The notes beneath the pieces were generated by a model. That model saw only the letters and a list, made by a program, of their open reading frames with translations. It searched no databases and was not told the DNA's origin. From the NCBI RefSeq assembly GCF_014268805.2, contig NZ_JABWRF020000004.1:1-64000 (forward strand): DNA of 64,000 nt, read 5' to 3'. The translations under genes and the position numbers were made by a program. This document shows, piece by piece, positions 52,245-60,411 of the stretch; the stretch's first letter is position 1; each line of letters opens with the position of its first letter. Source of the DNA: Pseudomonas farsensis (lineage in GTDB: Bacteria > Pseudomonadota > Gammaproteobacteria > Pseudomonadales > Pseudomonadaceae).

Positions 52245-53564
52245 ATGAATGCAGTGATAGCTGCGGTAGGGCTCATGCTGATCATGAGTTTGTCCCGCGT
52301 GCATGTGGTCATCGCGCTGATTGTCGGTGCCATGGCCGGCGGCCTGGTGGGCGGGCTGGGCATCGAGGGCACCCTGAAAGCCTTCAACGGTGGCCTGGGC
52401 GGTGGTGCGACGGTTGCGCTGTCCTACGCATTGCTGGGCGCTTTTGCCGTGGCGATCGCCAAGTCGGGGCTGGCCCACGCGCTGGCCGATTGGATGTTGG
52501 CCAAGGTCGACCGTCAGGGGGCGCAAAACGCGCGCATGGTGAAATGGCTGATCATCGGCCTGATGCTCCAAGTGGCGGTGGCGTCGCAGAACGTGCTGCC
52601 GATTCATATTGCGTTCATCCCGTTGCTGATCCCGCCGCTGCTGTACGTGATGACGCGCCTGCGTATCGACCGGCGGCTGATTGCCTGTGTGGTGACCTTC
52701 GGCCTGATCACCCCGTACATCTTCCTGCCGGTAGGTTTCGGTAATATTTTCCTCAACGAAATTCTGCTGGCCAACGTCAGCCGCGCAGGCGTCGATGTCA
52801 GTGGCGTCAATGTCACCCACGCGATGGCCATTCCGGCTGCAGGCATGCTGTTCGGCCTGCTGGTAGCGGTGTTCATCAGCTACCGCAAGCCACGCGACTA
52901 TGACCTGGAACGGGTCGAGCAGGTCGAGCAGGTGAGCATGCAGTACCAGCCACGCACCTTGCTGGTGGCAGCCCTGGGCATCGTCGTCGCCTTTGCGGTG
53001 CAGCTATGGCTGGGTTCGATGATCATTGGCGCAATGGTCGGCTTTCTGGTGTTCTCGCTGTCGGGCATCGTGCGCTGGAAAGACAGCGACGACGTGTTTA
53101 CCGAAGGCATGAAGATGATGGCGATGATCGGCTTCATCATGATCGCCGCCTCAGGCTTTGCCGAGGTGCTCAAGGCGACGGGCGAAGTGAAGGGGCTGGT
53201 CGAGGCGTCGGCGCAGTGGATCGGCCACAGCAAGGGCGTGGGTGCGCTGCTGATGTTGCTGGTGGGCCTGCTGGTAACCATGGGGATCGGTTCGTCGTTC
53301 TCCACCGTGCCGATTCTGGCGGCGATCTTCGTGCCACTGTGCGTGCAGCTTGGTTTTGACCCTATTGCCACGGTATGCATTGTCGGCACCGCCGGGGCAT
53401 TGGGCGACGCGGGGTCGCCCGCTTCGGACTCAACCCTGGGCCCCACCTCGGGCCTGAATGTCGATGGGCAGCACCATCACATCTGGGACACCGTGGTGCC
53501 CACCTTCATCCACTACAACCTGCCACTGCTGGGCTTTGGTTGGTTGGCGGCGATGATGCTGTAA
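52245..53564 (+). CDS. Na+/H+ antiporter family protein (YuiF-like)
   Basis: This 439-residue integral membrane protein with about 11-12 helices is of the NhaC-like/YuiF antiporter family. The opening is MNAVIAAVGLMLIMSLSRVH, with GLGGGATVALSYALLGAFAVAIAKSG and near the C-terminus GTAGALGDAGSPASDSTLGP, a signature of this group. Relatives exchange Na+ for H+ or take up amino acids such as histidine. It is divergent from the chemoreceptor around the shared palindrome. The start has GAGG upstream. Confidence 0.88.
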   Translation: MNAVIAAVGLMLIMSLSRVHVVIALIVGAMAGGLVGGLGIEGTLKAFNGGLGGGATVALSYALLGAFAVAIAKSGLAHALADWMLAKVDRQGAQNARMVKWLIIGLMLQVAVASQNVLPIHIAFIPLLIPPLLYVMTRLRIDRRLIACVVTFGLITPYIFLPVGFGNIFLNEILLANVSRAGVDVSGVNVTHAMAIPAAGMLFGLLVAVFISYRKPRDYDLERVEQVEQVSMQYQPRTLLVAALGIVVAFAVQLWLGSMIIGAMVGFLVFSLSGIVRWKDSDDVFTEGMKMMAMIGFIMIAASGFAEVLKATGEVKGLVEASAQWIGHSKGVGALLMLLVGLLVTMGIGSSFSTVPILAAIFVPLCVQLGFDPIATVCIVGTAGALGDAGSPASDSTLGPTSGLNVDGQHHHIWDTVVPTFIHYNLPLLGFGWLAAMML

Positions 53565-53574
53565 CGCGCGCGGG

Positions 53575-54576
53575 TCAGCCGCGGCTGGGCGGCGGGACGA
53601 TGCGATTGAGGACGGTGCTGCCGTCCTTGCTGCGGGTGAGGTACACCGGCAATACCTTGGGCAGCGTATCGACCAGCCGGGCAACTTCACGGGTGTTGTA
53701 GATGCCGCTGATGCGGATGCGCGCGGTGCTGTCATCCGCCAGCAACAGCGGCTTTTCGAGGTAGCGATTGATCACAGGCAGTGCCTGACGCAGGCTCAGG
53801 TTGTCCAGTACCAGCTTGCCACTGCGCCAGGCGAGCGCGTTGTCATAGTCGTCGCTTTGCGCCAGGTGCGGCTCGAAGTCGCCCATTTGGTAGGTGGCCT
53901 GCATGCCTGGGCCCAGGCGGTAGCCGCCGCTGTCACCGTCACTGCTGACCAGCACCGAGCCTTCGACCAGGGTCACCTTGACCTGGTCATCGTACTTCCA
54001 CACGTTGAACTGCGTACCGGTCACCCGTGTCTGGCCGTTGCCGGCACGGACGATGAAGGGGTGGCTGCTGTCGTGCGTCACCTTGAAGAACGCCTCGCCC
54101 TTGATCAGCGTGACGCGGCGCTCGTCCTTGAAATTGAAGTAGCGCAGTTCGCTGTGCAGGTTCAAGTCGACGCGGCTGCCGTCGTTCAGTTGCACCTGCT
54201 GCAATTGATCGCCGGTCTGGAAATGCTGATAACTGCTCGGCAGCCAGTTCTGTTCCCAGCCAACCCAGCCGGCCAGCGGCAGGGCCATCAGTGCGATTGC
54301 TGCTGCTGAGGCCAGCGGCCGCCAGTTGCGCGTGCGGGCCTTGCGCCGAGGGCTGAGCGCGACGACATTGTGTTCGCGGGGCAGCAGGTCTGCGGTTTGC
54401 CAGATTTCCAGCATTGCCTGGTATTCAGCGGCGTGACGCGGGTCGGCTGCCAACCACTGACTGAACGTTGCCCGTTCTGCGGCCGAACAATCGTCGGCAT
54501 GCAGGCGCATGCACCAATGCGCCGCGGCATCGGTAATGGCATCGTCTTCGCTGAGGGGGTGGCGGTCCTGATTCAT
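53575..54576 (-). CDS. FecR family protein without adjacent sigma factor
   Basis: This 333-residue FecR protein has an N-terminal DUF4880-like domain (DAAAHWCMRLHADDCSAAERATF, given as AAHWCMRLHADDCS), a membrane helix about 88-106 and a periplasmic FecR domain (VQLNDGSRVDLNLHSELRYF in part; RVTLIKGEAFFKVTHD). A C-terminal STN-like part (KVLPVYLTRSKDGSTVL) follows. No fecI-like gene or TonB receptor is next to it; convergent with the antiporter gene at 10 bp. A Fur-like site lies upstream at 54638-54656. It may work with a sigma factor encoded elsewhere or be a remnant of a broken system. Confidence 0.9.
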   Translation of the reverse strand: MNQDRHPLSEDDAITDAAAHWCMRLHADDCSAAERATFSQWLAADPRHAAEYQAMLEIWQTADLLPREHNVVALSPRRKARTRNWRPLASAAAIALMALPLAGWVGWEQNWLPSSYQHFQTGDQLQQVQLNDGSRVDLNLHSELRYFNFKDERRVTLIKGEAFFKVTHDSSHPFIVRAGNGQTRVTGTQFNVWKYDDQVKVTLVEGSVLVSSDGDSGGYRLGPGMQATYQMGDFEPHLAQSDDYDNALAWRSGKLVLDNLSLRQALPVINRYLEKPLLLADDSTARIRISGIYNTREVARLVDTLPKVLPVYLTRSKDGSTVLNRIVPPPSRG

Positions 54577-54637
54577 TACGGCTCCCGGTTTTGCCGCATT
54601 CTACCCTCGGGCGGGGCATTCCGAGAACGGATTAATG

Positions 54638-54656
54638 GCGAATGACTATCAATTGA
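54638..54656 (-). promoter_or_regulatory. Weak Fur-like box upstream of orphan fecR
   Basis: GCGAATGACTATCAATTGA matches about 11 of 19 positions of the classical Fur box by hand alignment. It lies about 60 bp from the fecR start on the right side for regulation. Confidence 0.4.
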
Positions 54657-54703
54657 CTGCATTTTCCTCGTGGATGCGCATGGGTCTTATTGGGACTTGC
54701 GCG

Positions 54704-55267
54704 TCAACGAATGAAGTGCACCTTGCCGGTGTCGTCATTGCCCATGTAAATGCCGTAGACCCCCGCCTGGCGCTCGAGGATATAGCGCTCGAGAATCTGC
54801 CGAATGGCCGGGTAATAAATGTCATCCCACGGAATCTCGTCAGGCTCGAAGAACTTGTAGGCCAGCGTCTCGGCCCCGTACTGGCCGGTCTCTTCGGTTA
54901 CCACCGCGCGGAAGATGATGTAGACCTCGCTGATCTTCGCCACGCTGAAGATCGAGTAGGGGCAGACGATGTCGGCGCGTACGCCGCTTTCTTCCCACAC
55001 CTCGCGCAGCGCCGCCTGCTCGGTGGTCTCGCCGGCTTCCATGAACCCGGCCGGTAGCGTCCAGGTGCCTGGGCGCGGCGGGATGGCGCGCTGGCACAAC
55101 AGGTACTTGCCATCACGTTCGATGATGCACCCGGCGATGATCTTTGGGTTGATGTAATGGATGTAGCCGCAACCGGTGCAGTGCAGGCGCTCGTGGGTGT
55201 CACCGGTGGGCACGCCCCGGGCCAGTTCCTTGGTGCAGTGCGGGCAGTAGCGCGGGGCGGTGGGCAT
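54704..55267 (-). CDS. NUDIX hydrolase with N-terminal zinc ribbon
   Basis: This 187-residue protein has a zinc ribbon (Cys8, Cys11, Cys30, Cys33) followed by the Nudix domain. The box begins at Gly74 (GFMEAGETTEQAALREV, then WEESGV to residue 96) and fits the GX5EX7REUXEEXGU pattern. Such proteins resemble NADH or ADP-ribose pyrophosphatases and clean up nucleotide derivatives. It lies two bases after the GntR stop on the same strand, so it may be co-transcribed with the regulator and might serve the catabolic cluster. The coordinates give GntR then NUDIX order. Confidence 0.92.
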   Translation of the reverse strand: MPTAPRYCPHCTKELARGVPTGDTHERLHCTGCGYIHYINPKIIAGCIIERDGKYLLCQRAIPPRPGTWTLPAGFMEAGETTEQAALREVWEESGVRADIVCPYSIFSVAKISEVYIIFRAVVTEETGQYGAETLAYKFFEPDEIPWDDIYYPAIRQILERYILERQAGVYGIYMGNDDTGKVHFIR

Positions 55268-55269
55268 GG

Positions 55270-56022
55270 TCAGCGGCCTATGCGAGGGTCCTTGAGGGGC
55301 AGGGGAGCGACGATTTCGCGGACCTTGGCGTTGTCGTCCTGCTTCTGACGCAGGTATTCCAGTGCCACCTTGGCTGCAGCGCGCACGTGGTCGACCGAAG
55401 CCTGGTGCGCCGCCAGCGGGTCGCCGCCCTTGATCGCCTCGACCATTTTTTCCATTTCGCGGTTGCTCGCGCCGCGGCGGTTTTCCTGCGAGACCGAGGT
55501 CGCACGCAGGTAGCTGATGCGGGCCTGCAACTGGCGTAGCTGCTGGGCTGCAACCTGATTGCCGGAGCCTTCCAGAAGCACGTCGTAGAAGCCTTGTACC
55601 GAATCGAGTACTTGCGCCAGTTCGCCTTCTTCGAGCGCTTCGCGGTTCACTTCAAGGGCGCGTTCCAGGGCACGGATGTCCTTGCTCTTGGCGTTGAGGG
55701 TGAACAGCTGGACGATCAGCCCTTCGAGCACGCAGCGCAGCTCATAGATGTCGCGGGCGTCTTCGAGGGTGATGATGGCCACCCGCGGGCCCTTGGCGTC
55801 GGCGAACTCCACCAGGCCTTCGGACTCGAGGTGGCGCAGGGCTTCGCGCACCGAGGTGCGGCTGACGCCGAGGCGGTCGCAGAGGTCGCGTTCGACCAGG
55901 CGGTCGCCGGGCAGCAAATGGAAGTTCATGATCGCGCTGCGCAGTTTGTCGAGCACGATTTCGCGGAGCGTGACGGGGTTGCGGTTGACCTTGAAGCTGT
56001 CGTCGAGTGGCTGGCGTTTCAT
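55270..56022 (-). CDS. GntR family regulator, FadR subfamily
   Basis: This 250-residue regulator has the winged helix LLPGDRLVERDLCDRLGVSR and TSVREALRHLESEGLVEF, with an FCD ligand domain (LRCVLEGLIVQLF, the His-containing HQASVDHV near the end). It sits 88 bp downstream of the CMD-like gene on the same strand, at the end of the minus-strand catabolic cluster. It is the only regulator within that cluster, so it most likely binds the three shared operators at 60.2, 62.1 and 62.27 kb and is released by a pathway intermediate. Confidence 0.9.
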   Translation of the reverse strand: MKRQPLDDSFKVNRNPVTLREIVLDKLRSAIMNFHLLPGDRLVERDLCDRLGVSRTSVREALRHLESEGLVEFADAKGPRVAIITLEDARDIYELRCVLEGLIVQLFTLNAKSKDIRALERALEVNREALEEGELAQVLDSVQGFYDVLLEGSGNQVAAQQLRQLQARISYLRATSVSQENRRGASNREMEKMVEAIKGGDPLAAHQASVDHVRAAAKVALEYLRQKQDDNAKVREIVAPLPLKDPRIGR

Positions 56023-56110
56023 CAGGTGCGCTCTTTATGAGGCTGTTGCGCCAACATCGCGAAGGGCCACGAACCGTGGCGCTCCATGCAGTGGTTCGAA
56101 CAGCCCGGTG

Positions 56111-56500
56111 TTAACGGGTGGGCTCTGCATCGGCCTCGGCGAACGCTTCGCGGGCCAGGCGGAAACTGTCCACCGCCGCAGGTACGCCGCAATATATGCC
56201 GACTTGGAGCAGGATCTCGCGAATCTGTTCACGGCTCAGCCCGTTACGCAATGCGCCGCGAATGTGCAGCTTGAGCTCGTGGGGCCGGTTGAGCGCGGAA
56301 ATCATGGCCAAGTTTATCATGCTGCGCTCTTTGAGCGACAAGCCATCGCGGCCCCAGACATGGCCCCAGCAATACTCGGTGACCAGCTCCTGCAGCGGCT
56401 TGGTGAACTCGTCGGCGTTCTGGATCGAGCGGTTGACGTAGTCTTCGCCGAGCACCTGGGTGCGGATGGCGAGGCCTTTTTCGTACTTCTCGTTGCTCAT
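56111..56500 (-). CDS. Carboxymuconolactone decarboxylase family protein
   Basis: This 129-residue protein is similar to PcaC-type gamma-carboxymuconolactone decarboxylases: GLAIRTQVLGEDYVNR at the start, EYCWGHVWGRDGLSLKERSM with Cys44 and His47, and ILLQVGIYCGVPAAVDSF. It lacks the CxxC of AhpD. It probably decarboxylates, or hydrolyses, an intermediate of the neighbouring oxygenase pathway. The ATG at 56500 was chosen since upstream reading runs through the REP region. It lies between a REP pair and the GntR gene. Confidence 0.88.
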   Translation of the reverse strand: MSNEKYEKGLAIRTQVLGEDYVNRSIQNADEFTKPLQELVTEYCWGHVWGRDGLSLKERSMINLAMISALNRPHELKLHIRGALRNGLSREQIREILLQVGIYCGVPAAVDSFRLAREAFAEADAEPTR

Positions 56501-56598
56501 GGGCCGGGTTCCTGCGTAGGTTGAATAAAAATGGGGGCCGCAACCGGGGGTGAGGGGGTGTGTGCGACCCCCGAAAAATGTGGGGCTGCTGTGCAGCC

Positions 56599-56684
56599 CA
56601 TCGCAGGCTGGCGCCAGCTCCCACAGGTAGTGCATACCTCAAAGGCAATGAAATGCCTGTGGGAGCTGGCGCCAGCCTGCGATG
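56599..56684. repeat. REP inverted repeat
   Basis: The 29-base arms 56599-56627 and 56656-56684 are exactly complementary (core GGGAGCTGGCGCCAGCC), with partial outer pairing. The element separates the flavin reductase gene from the CMD-like gene. Confidence 0.92.
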
Positions 56685-56709
56685 GGGCGCACAGCACCCC
56701 CGGCGGTAG

Positions 56710-57195
56710 TCAGCCCAAAGGTGGCAATGCGCCGAGCTTGCCGCGATGGTAGACCATCGGCGTCACCGGCTGCTCTGGCAACACCAGGTTCTTCACCGCG
56801 CCGACGATGATGGCGTGGTCACCGCCGTCGTATTCGCGCCACAGCTCGCACTCGATGATCGCCGTGGCCTTGGTCAGCAGCGGGTTGCCCAACTCGCTGA
56901 GCTGCCACTCGATCCCTTTGGCCTTGTCCTTGCCTTTACCGGCGAAGGCGTAGGCCTCGGCGGTCTGCTCGGCTGACAGCAAGTGGATGGCGAACTGCTT
57001 GCTGTCACGCAGGATCGGGTAGGTGTCGGAGGCATAGTTGGGGCAGAACAACACCAACGCCGGCTCGATCGACAGCGCACTGAAGGCGCTGGCGGTGATG
57101 CCGACGATGGCGCCGTCGGCATCCAGCGTGGTGACCACGGTGACACCGGACGGGAACGAGCCCATCACGTCTTTGTAGATGCCTGGTTCGATCAT
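56710..57195 (-). CDS. Flavin reductase family protein (first copy)
   Basis: This 161-residue flavin:NAD(P)H reductase has the split-barrel flavin-binding fold: GSFPSGVTVVTT, GITASAFSALS, and the C-terminal DHAIIVGAVKNL. It would supply reduced FMN or FAD to a monooxygenase. It follows the aldehyde dehydrogenase gene by 15 bp. Its twin, at 61545, has the same length with no gaps and about 70% identity by hand count. That one lies beside the monooxygenase; this copy may serve a second oxygenase step or be redundant. Confidence 0.9.
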   Translation of the reverse strand: MIEPGIYKDVMGSFPSGVTVVTTLDADGAIVGITASAFSALSIEPALVLFCPNYASDTYPILRDSKQFAIHLLSAEQTAEAYAFAGKGKDKAKGIEWQLSELGNPLLTKATAIIECELWREYDGGDHAIIVGAVKNLVLPEQPVTPMVYHRGKLGALPPLG

Positions 57196-57210
57196 TTTGG
57201 CTGCACCTCG

Positions 57211-58692
57211 TTAACGCATCACGAACGGGTCGGGCATCGGCGCTGTGGACAGGTTGATCCACACCGTTTTCAGCTCGGTATAGGCAAGCACCGAATCGAT
57301 GCCACTCTCACGGCCATAGCCGCTGTTCTTGAAACCGCCGATGGGCGCCATGGCCGACACCGCACGGTAGGTATTGACCCAGATGATGCCGGAGCGCACG
57401 TCACGGGCCAGGCGGTGGGCGCGCCCCAGGTCGCGGGTCCAGATGCCGGCTGCCAGGCCGAACTGCGAGTCGTTGGCCATATCCAGCGCCTCTTGCTCGG
57501 TCTTGAAGCGGATCACCGCTGCCACTGGGCCGAACACTTCTTCCTGCATGATGGTCATCGAGTTGCTGTCGCACTCGAACAGGGTCGGCTCATAGAACCA
57601 GCCGTCCCCCTCGACCTCGGCACGCTTGCCGCCCATGTGCAGCTTGGCGCCTTCTGCCTTGGCGGCGGCCACCAGGCCTTCGACCACCGCCAGTTGCTGT
57701 GCGGTGGCCATCGGGCCCATTTCGCTGGCGTCGTCCTGCGGGCTGCCGATGCGGATGCGCTTGGCGCGCGCTACCAGGCGTTCGACGAACTCATCGAAGA
57801 TCTCGTCCTGCACCAGCAGGCGCGAGCCCGCCACGCAGCTTTGCCCGGAGGCGGCATAGATACCGGCCACCGCACCGTTGATGGCGCTGTCCAGGTCGGC
57901 GTCGGCGAAGATGATGTTCGGCGACTTGCCGCCCAGCTCCAGCGACAGCTTGGCGAAGTTTTCGGCGCTGCTGCGCACCACATGGCGAGCCGTGGCGGCG
58001 CCGCCGGTGAAGGCAATCTTGCGCACCAGCGGGTGGCGGGTGAGGGCGGCGCCAGTGCTTGGGCCGTAACCGGTGACCACGTTGACCACGCCAGGCGGAA
58101 AGCCCGCTTCGAGCGCCAGGCGGGCCAGTTCGAGGAGGGTCGCCGAGGCATGCTCGGAAGGCTTGAGCACGATGGTGTTGCCGGCGGCCAAGGCTGGGGC
58201 GAGCTTGATTGCGGTCAGGTACAGCGGGCTGTTCCACGGGATGATCCCGGCCACCACGCCGATCGGCTCGTGCACGGTGTAGGCGAACAGGTCCGGCTTG
58301 TCCAGGGGCAGGGTGCCGCCTTCGAGTTTGTCGGCAAGGCCTGCGGTGTAATGGAAGAACTCCGGCAGGTAGCCGACCTGGCCGCGGGTTTCGCGGATCA
58401 GCTTGCCGTTGTCACGGCTTTCGAGTTGGGCCAGGTGCTCTTTGTTTTCGGTGATCAGGTCACCCAGACGGCGCAGTAACTTGCCCCGGGCGGTGGCGGT
58501 GATGCTGCGCCAGGCTTTGCTTTCGAAGGCGCGCTGGGCCGCTTGCACGGCCAGCTCGACATCGGCCTCGCCGGCGTCTGGCAGTTGCGCCCACGCCTGG
58601 GCGGTGGCCGGGTTGAGGCTGTCGAAGGTCTTGCCGCTCTGGGCATCGAGCCACTGGCCGTCGATGCACATCTGGAAACGAACGAGGGTCAT
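57211..58692 (-). CDS. Aldehyde dehydrogenase
   Basis: This 493-residue NAD(P)+-dependent enzyme has the oxyanion Asn154 (PWNSPLY), Glu252 (LELGGKSP) and the catalytic Cys286 (SGQSCVAG), all as in the ALDH superfamily. It oxidises an aldehyde intermediate to a carboxylic acid. The start ATG overlaps the stop of the alpha/beta hydrolase gene (ATGA), so both are in one operon with the DUF1185 gene. Closest relatives by feel are betaine-aldehyde-like or semialdehyde dehydrogenases; substrate not readable. Confidence 0.93.
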   Translation of the reverse strand: MTLVRFQMCIDGQWLDAQSGKTFDSLNPATAQAWAQLPDAGEADVELAVQAAQRAFESKAWRSITATARGKLLRRLGDLITENKEHLAQLESRDNGKLIRETRGQVGYLPEFFHYTAGLADKLEGGTLPLDKPDLFAYTVHEPIGVVAGIIPWNSPLYLTAIKLAPALAAGNTIVLKPSEHASATLLELARLALEAGFPPGVVNVVTGYGPSTGAALTRHPLVRKIAFTGGAATARHVVRSSAENFAKLSLELGGKSPNIIFADADLDSAINGAVAGIYAASGQSCVAGSRLLVQDEIFDEFVERLVARAKRIRIGSPQDDASEMGPMATAQQLAVVEGLVAAAKAEGAKLHMGGKRAEVEGDGWFYEPTLFECDSNSMTIMQEEVFGPVAAVIRFKTEQEALDMANDSQFGLAAGIWTRDLGRAHRLARDVRSGIIWVNTYRAVSAMAPIGGFKNSGYGRESGIDSVLAYTELKTVWINLSTAPMPDPFVMR

Positions 58693-59522
58693 GCAACAAT
58701 CCCCTTGGCGGATTCGGTGAGGGTGCGGGCTTGGGCGAGGAAGTCGAGCAGCATCTTGTTGACTTCGCGCGGTGCTTCCACCGGCATCATATGCCGTTGC
58801 TCGGCCAGCACCACGCTGTGCGCGCCAGGGATTCTGGCAGCGAGCTGGCGGGTCATGGCCGGGGTGGAGCCGGCGTCGAGCTCGCCGGTGGCGATCAATG
58901 TCGGCACCTGGATACTGCCCAGATCATCGGCGCGGTACATGTCCTGGGTGGCGAACAGAGAATAGGTGGTGTGGTAGCCCTGCGGGTCGTTGCCGGCCAG
59001 GATCTGGCGGATGGCAGCTACCTGGGCCGGGTTGGCGGCCTTGTACTCGCGGCTGAACCAGCGGTCCAACGCGGCGTCGACGTTGGCGTCGGGGCCTTGT
59101 TCCAGCGCCTGCGCCGCACGGGCGATGACGCCTGCGCTTTGCTCTTCGGTGCGCTGGAATACGCTGTTGAGCACCACCAGCGCAGCCAGACGCTGCGGGT
59201 AGTTGAGGGCAAAGGCACGGGCCACGAGACCGCCCATGCTGAACCCGATCACCGTCGCCTGGGCGATTTGCAGGTGGTCAAGCAGTTCGGCCAGTTGTTC
59301 GGCGTAGCCTTCCAGCGGCGTGTCGGCGGCTGGCATCGGGCTTTGGCCATGGCCGAGCATGTCGTAGGCGATGACGCGATAGTCGTTGGCAAGGCCGACG
59401 ATCTGCCCGCCCCACATTTCCTTGTTCAGGCCCACGCCGTGGATCAGAACCACGGGCTGGCCCTGGCCGTGGACGGTGTAGCTGGTCCCGGCCGGTGTAC
59501 GTTCAGCGACAGGCTGAATCAT
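58689..59522 (-). CDS. Alpha/beta hydrolase
   Basis: This 277-residue hydrolase has the oxyanion HGVGLN (29-34), the nucleophile elbow GFSMGG with Ser95, an Asp in TGELDAGS, and the His in EQRHMMPVE near the C-terminus, a full triad. It may open an ester, lactone or amide made by the monooxygenase, a role like that of RutD in pyrimidine degradation. ATG at 59522 with AAGGAG upstream is preferred over 59567. Stop overlaps the aldehyde dehydrogenase start. Confidence 0.92.
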   Translation of the reverse strand: MIQPVAERTPAGTSYTVHGQGQPVVLIHGVGLNKEMWGGQIVGLANDYRVIAYDMLGHGQSPMPAADTPLEGYAEQLAELLDHLQIAQATVIGFSMGGLVARAFALNYPQRLAALVVLNSVFQRTEEQSAGVIARAAQALEQGPDANVDAALDRWFSREYKAANPAQVAAIRQILAGNDPQGYHTTYSLFATQDMYRADDLGSIQVPTLIATGELDAGSTPAMTRQLAARIPGAHSVVLAEQRHMMPVEAPREVNKMLLDFLAQARTLTESAKGIVA

Positions 59523-59590
59523 GGAGGGCGCTCCTTGAAGGTCGGGCGCGGCGGGTATGCACGCCACGCCCAGGCCCGTCTTGGTTATTG

Positions 59591-60187
59591 TTATTGAGCG
59601 TTGGCTTTTTCGGCAGCCAGTTCTTCCAGGTCGATGTAGCGGTTACCGATGCGCGGGTGCAGACGGCCGCCGTCGGCGGCGCCCAGGACCACGACGATTT
59701 CGTCAGCGCGCGGGGCGTCTTCGATCTGCATTTCCAGGGTGATGTAGTGCGAGCGCAGGCCTTCGTCGTCCTTCTGCATCATCGGGATCTGGATTGAGGT
59801 GCCCGGGCCGCCGCGCTTGTTGGTGAAGCTCAGGTAGCTCTTGGCCTGTACGGCTTCCCGGTAGTGGTTGCCAAAGCGCAGGGTGTGGATCACTGCAGAG
59901 GCGTGTTCGATTTCGCCGTCGGCGCCGACCACCGCAGCTTTACCATAGGCCTCGATCTTGTCAGCGCCGCCGATGGCGGCGGTCAGGCGCTCGACCATCA
60001 GCGCACCGAGCTCGGAGCAGTGGGCACGGATTTCCGGCTTCAGGTCGTCAACGAAACCGCGCCCAGCCCATGGGTTTTTGATCACCACGGCCAGGCCGAC
60101 CATGGTCACTGGCTTGTCGGTGGCCTTGCCGCCTTCGATGCGGGTTTCTTCGGAGTAGGTGACGATTTTGCGGATTTCGAAACTCAT
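59591..60187 (-). CDS. Amino acid synthesis (DUF1185) family protein
   Basis: This 198-residue protein belongs to the AA_synth/DUF1185 family: IRKIVTYSEETRIEGG, VVIKNPWAGRGFVDDL, ELGALMVERL, AYGKAAVVGADGEIEHASA in part, and GGPGTSIQIPMMQKDDE. Despite the family name its reaction is unknown; the genes typically stand in catabolic clusters. Here it is the first gene of the operon DUF1185-hydrolase-ALDH-reductase, directly after operator 1. The ribosome site AGGAG lies close to the ATG. It may act on the oxygenase product; this is inference. Confidence 0.88.
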   Translation of the reverse strand: MSFEIRKIVTYSEETRIEGGKATDKPVTMVGLAVVIKNPWAGRGFVDDLKPEIRAHCSELGALMVERLTAAIGGADKIEAYGKAAVVGADGEIEHASAVIHTLRFGNHYREAVQAKSYLSFTNKRGGPGTSIQIPMMQKDDEGLRSHYITLEMQIEDAPRADEIVVVLGAADGGRLHPRIGNRYIDLEELAAEKANAQ

Positions 60188-60220
60188 GGGGGGCTCCTAA
60201 GTAGGGTTATCAGCTCTTGT

Positions 60221-60255
60221 TGTCTGATGGTATACCATAATATTTGTTGTGCAAG
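60221..60255 (-). promoter_or_regulatory. Operator/promoter 1 (DUF1185 operon)
   Basis: Contains the perfect 12-bp palindrome ATGGTATACCAT (60227-60238) and the extension TAATA. On the minus strand a -35-like TTGCAC is followed after 16 bases by TACCAT, a weak -10 within the palindrome. The 35-bp block matches operator 2 at most positions (only a few differences). The likely binder is the GntR protein at 55270; binding would block the polymerase. Confidence 0.75.
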
Positions 60256-60350
60256 ACCCGACTGAAAAATTGTTTCGTCGGGGGACGAAAGGTCGGCTGA
60301 TGCCTTGAAATACGGGCTTTCTGTATTGGCGCGCAGCGCGGGGTAAGCCT

Positions 60351-60381
60351 AAAAAAGCCCGCTCTCACGGGAGAGCGGGCT
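60351..60381 (-). terminator. Rho-independent terminator of the monooxygenase gene
   Basis: An 11-bp perfect stem (AGCCCGCTCTC at 60356-60366, GAGAGCGGGCT at 60371-60381) with a 4-base loop is followed on the minus strand by six Ts. It ends the reductase-monooxygenase transcript. Confidence 0.93.
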
Positions 60382-60411
60382 GGGTCCTGCAATCAATCAG
60401 GCAAAGGGAAT

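Noticed and set aside
60221..60255. Sigma-54 promoter before the DUF1185 operon
   Set aside because: No GG-N10-GC pair at the right spacing; a sigma-70-like TTGCAC/TACCAT arrangement fits better and recurs at operator 2.
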